From JBPCRW01 sp050996405 (GTDB lineage Bacteria > Acidobacteriota > Blastocatellia > Pyrinomonadales > Pyrinomonadaceae): 50,992 nucleotides of DNA. The stretch is from contig JBPCRW010000065.1 of the NCBI GenBank assembly GCA_050996405.1, positions 1 to 50,992 on the forward strand, in the 5' to 3' direction. This document shows, piece by piece, positions 47,934 to 50,992 of the stretch. Made by a program: the position numbers and the translations under genes. Each line of letters starts with the position of its first letter. Position 1 is the stretch's first letter. The notes below the pieces were generated by a model, which searched no databases, was not told where the DNA came from, and was given only the letters and a program-made list of their open reading frames with translations.

Positions 47934-50384
47934 ATGATTGGTTCGACGATTCATCAATATAAAATCCTCGAAAAACTTGGCGCGGGCGGGCAGGGAACGG
48001 TTTATAAAGCGCAGGATACCAAGCTAGACCGCACGGTGGTTATCAAAGTTCTGCCGCCCGAATTAACTACTAAAACCGCCAATTTTAAACGCTTTGAGCG
48101 CGAAGCCCAGCTTTGCTCGCAACTCGACCATCCGAATATCTGCACGATTTACGATTTCCACAACGACGACGGAATTTTTTATATTGCGATGCAGTATGTC
48201 GAAGGCAAAAATGTCCGTCAACTGGTCAACGGTCGCCCGCTCGAACTGAAAAGCGCGCTTTCGATTGCCATCCAGGTTTGCGGCGCGCTTGCTTACACGC
48301 ATTCGCGCGGCATCATTCACCGCGACATTAAAGCCGGAAATATAATGGTTACTGACACCGGACAGGTTAAAATTCTGGATTTCGGATTGGCAAAACTCGT
48401 CGAAGACGAAAATGCTATGCCGACGGGAACTGACCGCACAGAGATTACGGAAGTCGGCATTCCATACGGCACGGCAACTTACGCCGCGCCCGAACAGGCG
48501 AAAGGCGAACGCGCCGACGCTCGCGCTGATATTTTTTCGACCGGCGTTTTGCTCTATGAAATGCTGACGGGCATCTGGGCTTTTCAGGGAAAAACCGTCA
48601 TCGACGTGCGCCACCAGGTTTTATACGGCACGCCAAAACCGATTGCCGAAATGCGTCCCGAACCGATTCCGCCTCAATTGCAGCAAATCGTTGATAAGGC
48701 TCTCGCCAAAAATCCCAATGACCGCTATCAAAAAATTTCGCAGATGCGCGACGAACTTCGCGCCGTGCTGCAAGAGATTTCAGGTGTTCCGATAATGCAA
48801 AACGATACTTTCGCGCCGCGCCACGCCGGTAGTGCTAATCCGGTGAAACGCGCCTGGAAATGGATCACCGGCAAATCGTTGGATAATTCGCTTGCCCGCA
48901 CGCCGTCGGTTTCAAACGCGCCGATGAATACTTCCGAGCCGAATTCGTCTTCGCCTTCGTTGACCGGCACGGGAACGGGAAAGAAAAGCGTGGCGATTCT
49001 GCCGTTTAAAAATTTAGGTCAAGATACGGCTCTGGCTTTTTACGAATTCGCGCTTGCCGATGCCGTTATCACCGAACTCGCCCAACTGCGTTCTTTAATC
49101 GTCCGCCCGTCGTCGGTCATCGCTAAATATCAGAGCAAAAATTTTGACCCGCGCGAAGCCGGACGAGAGTTAAACGTCAACGCGGTTTTGTCCGCCGGAT
49201 TCCTGCGTTCCGGCGAAAAAATTCGCGTGACGGCGCAGCTTCTTGATGTTTTAACGGGCGATATTTTGTGGAGCGACCGGATTGATGCCGAAGGCGGCGA
49301 CATTCTCGCGCTTCAGGATATGATTGCGCGGCGAATCTTAGCCGGACTCGAACTTCAGCTTTCACCGAAAGAAGAAGAAAAACTCGGTCGCCGTCCGACT
49401 GACAACCCTGAAGCCTACGAAGAATTTCTGCGCGGGCGCGACAATTTCGGGCGTTTTATTTTCCGCACCGTCGCGGCGGAAGACTGCGAGGCGGCGATTG
49501 CTAATTTCAAACACGCTATCGAACTTGACCCGCATTTCGCGCTTGCTTATTCCGGCTTGGGCGCGTGTTACGCCAATCGCCTGTTTAAAGGAATGGGAAC
49601 GGCGGAAGATTATACCTACGCCGAAGCCGCTTTTTCAAAGGCGTTTTTCTACGACCCGAACGTCGTCGAAGCCCGCGTTTTAACCGTTTTGATTTACTTG
49701 TCGCGCGGCGAAAAGAAAAAAGCGCGGGCGGAAATTATCGCTTTGCAAAAACAATTTCCGAACGACGCGCCGCTCTATTTTGTCAAAGGCACGATGCACC
49801 GTTTGGACGGCGAATATGAAGAAAGTTTGAAAAGTTTCGCACGTCTGGCGCGACTCGACCCTGTGGCGCGCGTCGTCGCCGCATACAATCGCGCGCGGAT
49901 TTTTTTGTATCAGGGGCTTTATGACGAAGCCCTCCGCGAGCTTGACGAAGGCGCAAAGTCAGAACCGAATCATCCGCTGCTGAGAATTTTCCGCTCGTCC
50001 GTGCTTCTCTATCAGCATAAAGAAGACGAGGCGATTAAAATTGTCGAAGACGTTTTGGCGAACAATCCGAAAATGGACGGTATTCGTCCGCTTTACGCGA
50101 TGTATCTGGCGCACGTCGGACGCAGCGACGAAGCGCGGGCGCAGCTTACCGACGAAGCGCGAAATCTGGCGAAAGCCGACCACGATATGGCTTACTGGAT
50201 GACGATGGCTTCGGCGCAATTAGGCGAAAAAGACGAAGCGTTTTTCTGGTTAGAGCGCGCCATTAAACTTGGCAACGAAAATAAACCCTGGTTTGAAAAC
50301 GACAAGATGATTGCATCCCTGCGCGACGACCCGCGCTTTGTCGAGTTGATGCATAAAATCGAAGAAGATTTAGCCACTAAGTAA
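47934..50384 (+). CDS. Ser/Thr protein kinase with TolB/FlgO-like and TPR domains
   Basis: 816 aa. Kinase domain about 8-275: Gly loop GAGGQGTVY, Lys in VVIKVL, catalytic HRDIKAGN, DFG and APEQ. A Ser/Thr-rich linker (about 285-345) follows, then a TolB N-terminal/FlgO-like domain (about 350-460, SVAILPFKNLGQ) and about nine TPR repeats (480-816, e.g. LDPHFALAYSGLGACY). No TM helix is evident between the kinase and the C-terminal part, so it may be cytoplasmic. This kinase-TolB-TPR order is common in Acidobacteriota. Confidence 0.93.
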   Translation: MIGSTIHQYKILEKLGAGGQGTVYKAQDTKLDRTVVIKVLPPELTTKTANFKRFEREAQLCSQLDHPNICTIYDFHNDDGIFYIAMQYVEGKNVRQLVNGRPLELKSALSIAIQVCGALAYTHSRGIIHRDIKAGNIMVTDTGQVKILDFGLAKLVEDENAMPTGTDRTEITEVGIPYGTATYAAPEQAKGERADARADIFSTGVLLYEMLTGIWAFQGKTVIDVRHQVLYGTPKPIAEMRPEPIPPQLQQIVDKALAKNPNDRYQKISQMRDELRAVLQEISGVPIMQNDTFAPRHAGSANPVKRAWKWITGKSLDNSLARTPSVSNAPMNTSEPNSSSPSLTGTGTGKKSVAILPFKNLGQDTALAFYEFALADAVITELAQLRSLIVRPSSVIAKYQSKNFDPREAGRELNVNAVLSAGFLRSGEKIRVTAQLLDVLTGDILWSDRIDAEGGDILALQDMIARRILAGLELQLSPKEEEKLGRRPTDNPEAYEEFLRGRDNFGRFIFRTVAAEDCEAAIANFKHAIELDPHFALAYSGLGACYANRLFKGMGTAEDYTYAEAAFSKAFFYDPNVVEARVLTVLIYLSRGEKKKARAEIIALQKQFPNDAPLYFVKGTMHRLDGEYEESLKSFARLARLDPVARVVAAYNRARIFLYQGLYDEALRELDEGAKSEPNHPLLRIFRSSVLLYQHKEDEAIKIVEDVLANNPKMDGIRPLYAMYLAHVGRSDEARAQLTDEARNLAKADHDMAYWMTMASAQLGEKDEAFFWLERAIKLGNENKPWFENDKMIASLRDDPRFVELMHKIEEDLATK

Positions 50385-50438
50385 TGTTTGCCAATTATGG
50401 ATTTCAGCCGCGCATACAGGATTTAATAGGAACAAATA

Positions 50439-50800
50439 ATGAAACCTAAAAGAAATCTCGTAAAAATTATAATTGGTATTTTCTTAGTCTTTGGTGCGGG
50501 CAGCACTTTGCATTTATATTAACCTTTGGTGCTAGTTTTGGAAAAGCTAAGTTGTTGAAAATAAAAAACAACAGTTTTTGAATCAAGAGATTTTCTGCAA
50601 AATTGCATCTATTTTAGCGAATTTACGAAAAAAAGAATTTAATCGAATCGCTAAGTCCTTTATTTTCAATGTTGCAAACTAGCACCAAAGGTTATTATCC
50701 AGTCAGTAATAGCGAAACAATGGTGGCTTTAACTACAGATATTTGTATATTGTTAGACGGTTTTTATCTTCTTTATCGAGGATTTTACCCGCCAAATTGA
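50439..50800 (+). pseudogene. Small membrane-protein gene interrupted by a MITE-like insertion
   Basis: It reads from ATG 50439 for 27 codons to a TAA formed at the insertion edge. Removing the 173-bp element plus one ATT copy restores one frame of 62 codons ending TGA at 50800 (61 aa: a basic start, a TM of about 9-22, and a second hydrophobic stretch near 43-51). The reading frame is open on both sides of the insertion, which is good evidence that it was once whole. Function unknown. Confidence 0.72.
50521..50693. mobile_element. MITE-like element with near-perfect 18-bp terminal inverted repeats
   Basis: Ends 50521-50538 (AACCTTTGGTGCTAGTTT) and 50676-50693 are exact reverse complements. 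A subterminal inverted pair TTGAAAATAAA / TTTATTTTCAA lies inside. The flanks show a 3-bp direct ATT repeat (probable target-site duplication). It is AT-rich and codes for nothing visible, so transposition would need a transposase in trans. Confidence 0.8.
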
Positions 50801-50815
50801 AACATCGCATTATTA

Positions 50816-50992
50816 GGTTCTGTTGACATTTTATCTGAGCCGGACAATTGTGCTGGCAAACTGCACGAAACTTAAATAGTTCTTTGCCAGTTTATCAAAT
50901 CTGGAAAACACTCGCTCGCCGAAAGTGTTTGAGTTTCCCGATAGAGCATTCAATTAAATGGCGTTCCTTGTATAAATCCGTGTCAATGGCTC
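50816..50992. mobile_element. End of an IS5-family insertion sequence, cut by the window
   Basis: A likely terminal repeat begins GGTTCTGTTGACA at 50816, next to TTA (candidate TNA target). Inside is the 3' end of a transposase gene on the minus strand. The rest of the element lies beyond the right edge. Confidence 0.8.
50831..50992 (-). pseudogene. IS5-family transposase, C-terminal fragment with frameshift
   Basis: From the right edge the frame reads AIDTDLYKERHLIECS..., then KLKHFRR. A tandem GCGA-GCGA (50912-50919) shifts the frame. After shifting by the extra 4 bp, the sequence continues VFSRFDKLAKNYLSFVQFAS and ends LR-stop. Both parts match the usual IS5-type C-terminus (KLK-FRR...RYDKLA..FL). 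A 4-bp duplication, not programmed frameshifting, is the simplest reading. Confidence 0.78.

Noticed and set aside
50439..50522. A 27-aa peptide as an intact small gene
   Set aside because: Its stop is formed at the edge of an inserted element, and the frame continues after the element; it is a truncated gene.

Overview
The window reads as chromosomal DNA of a free-living, non-photosynthetic bacterium, most likely an Acidobacteriota member of the Blastocatellia/Pyrinomonadaceae type. This is inference. It rests on an exosortase/EPS operon with a PrsT-type TPR lipoprotein, a fused Ser/Thr kinase-TolB/FlgO-TPR protein, a sigma/anti-sigma pair, moderate GC, and very many short 7-bp repeat arrays between and inside genes. 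No 16S rRNA gene is present to settle the taxonomy.

Layout. 1-13.2 kb is a minus-strand exopolysaccharide/exosortase locus: an exosortase-EpsI fusion, then a promoter and a long structured leader, then prsT, a 64-aa protein with a PEP-CTERM-like segment, a Wzz-type chain-length protein, an ExeA-like ATPase, a CpsD-type tyrosine kinase, an initiating sugar-phosphate transferase, an SLBB export protein and a YCF48-like secreted protein. A farnesyl-diphosphate-type synthase lies upstream. 13.3-18.5 kb is a plus-strand housekeeping run: rplU, rpmA, obgE, a GNAT gene, nadD, rsfS, rlmH, a DksA-like gene and comF, converging on tsaD. 19.8-27.5 kb holds a small membrane protein, an MscS channel, a DksA-like protein without zinc finger, a HerA-like ATPase and two large GT-C-like membrane proteins. 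27.6-31.4 kb has ychF followed by two remnant copies of its 3' end, each next to a minus-strand gene (a lipoprotein and a PAP2 phosphatase), then a Cys-rich metal-binding protein and tRNA-Met. 31.5-36 kb has an anti-sigma/sigma pair and a tightly coupled DoxX/DUF2071/methyltransferase/membrane-protein operon. 36-47.8 kb carries an ABC exporter group, a SGNH hydrolase coupled to a PD-(D/E)XK-like protein, a two-component system, a fatty-acid desaturase, larB, a cytochrome c, a [2Fe-2S] protein and a glutaredoxin. 47.9-50.4 kb encodes the Ser/Thr kinase. The right end has mobile DNA: a 173-bp MITE-like element interrupting a small gene, and the end of a frameshifted IS5-family transposase.

The most unusual feature is the repeat system. 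About twenty loci carry tandem heptamers, each locus with its own 7-bp word (for example GGTAATT, CCAGAGT, AGATTTT, CTTGAAC, GGTGAAT). Most loci have a direct block and an inverted block that can form a long hairpin. Several lie in frame inside conserved genes (exosortase, nadD, an ABC exporter, GT-C proteins, a hydrolase) and add protein segments without stop codons. They resemble the heptameric STRR repeats known from heterocystous cyanobacteria; their density, locus-specific words and in-frame placement here deserve study.
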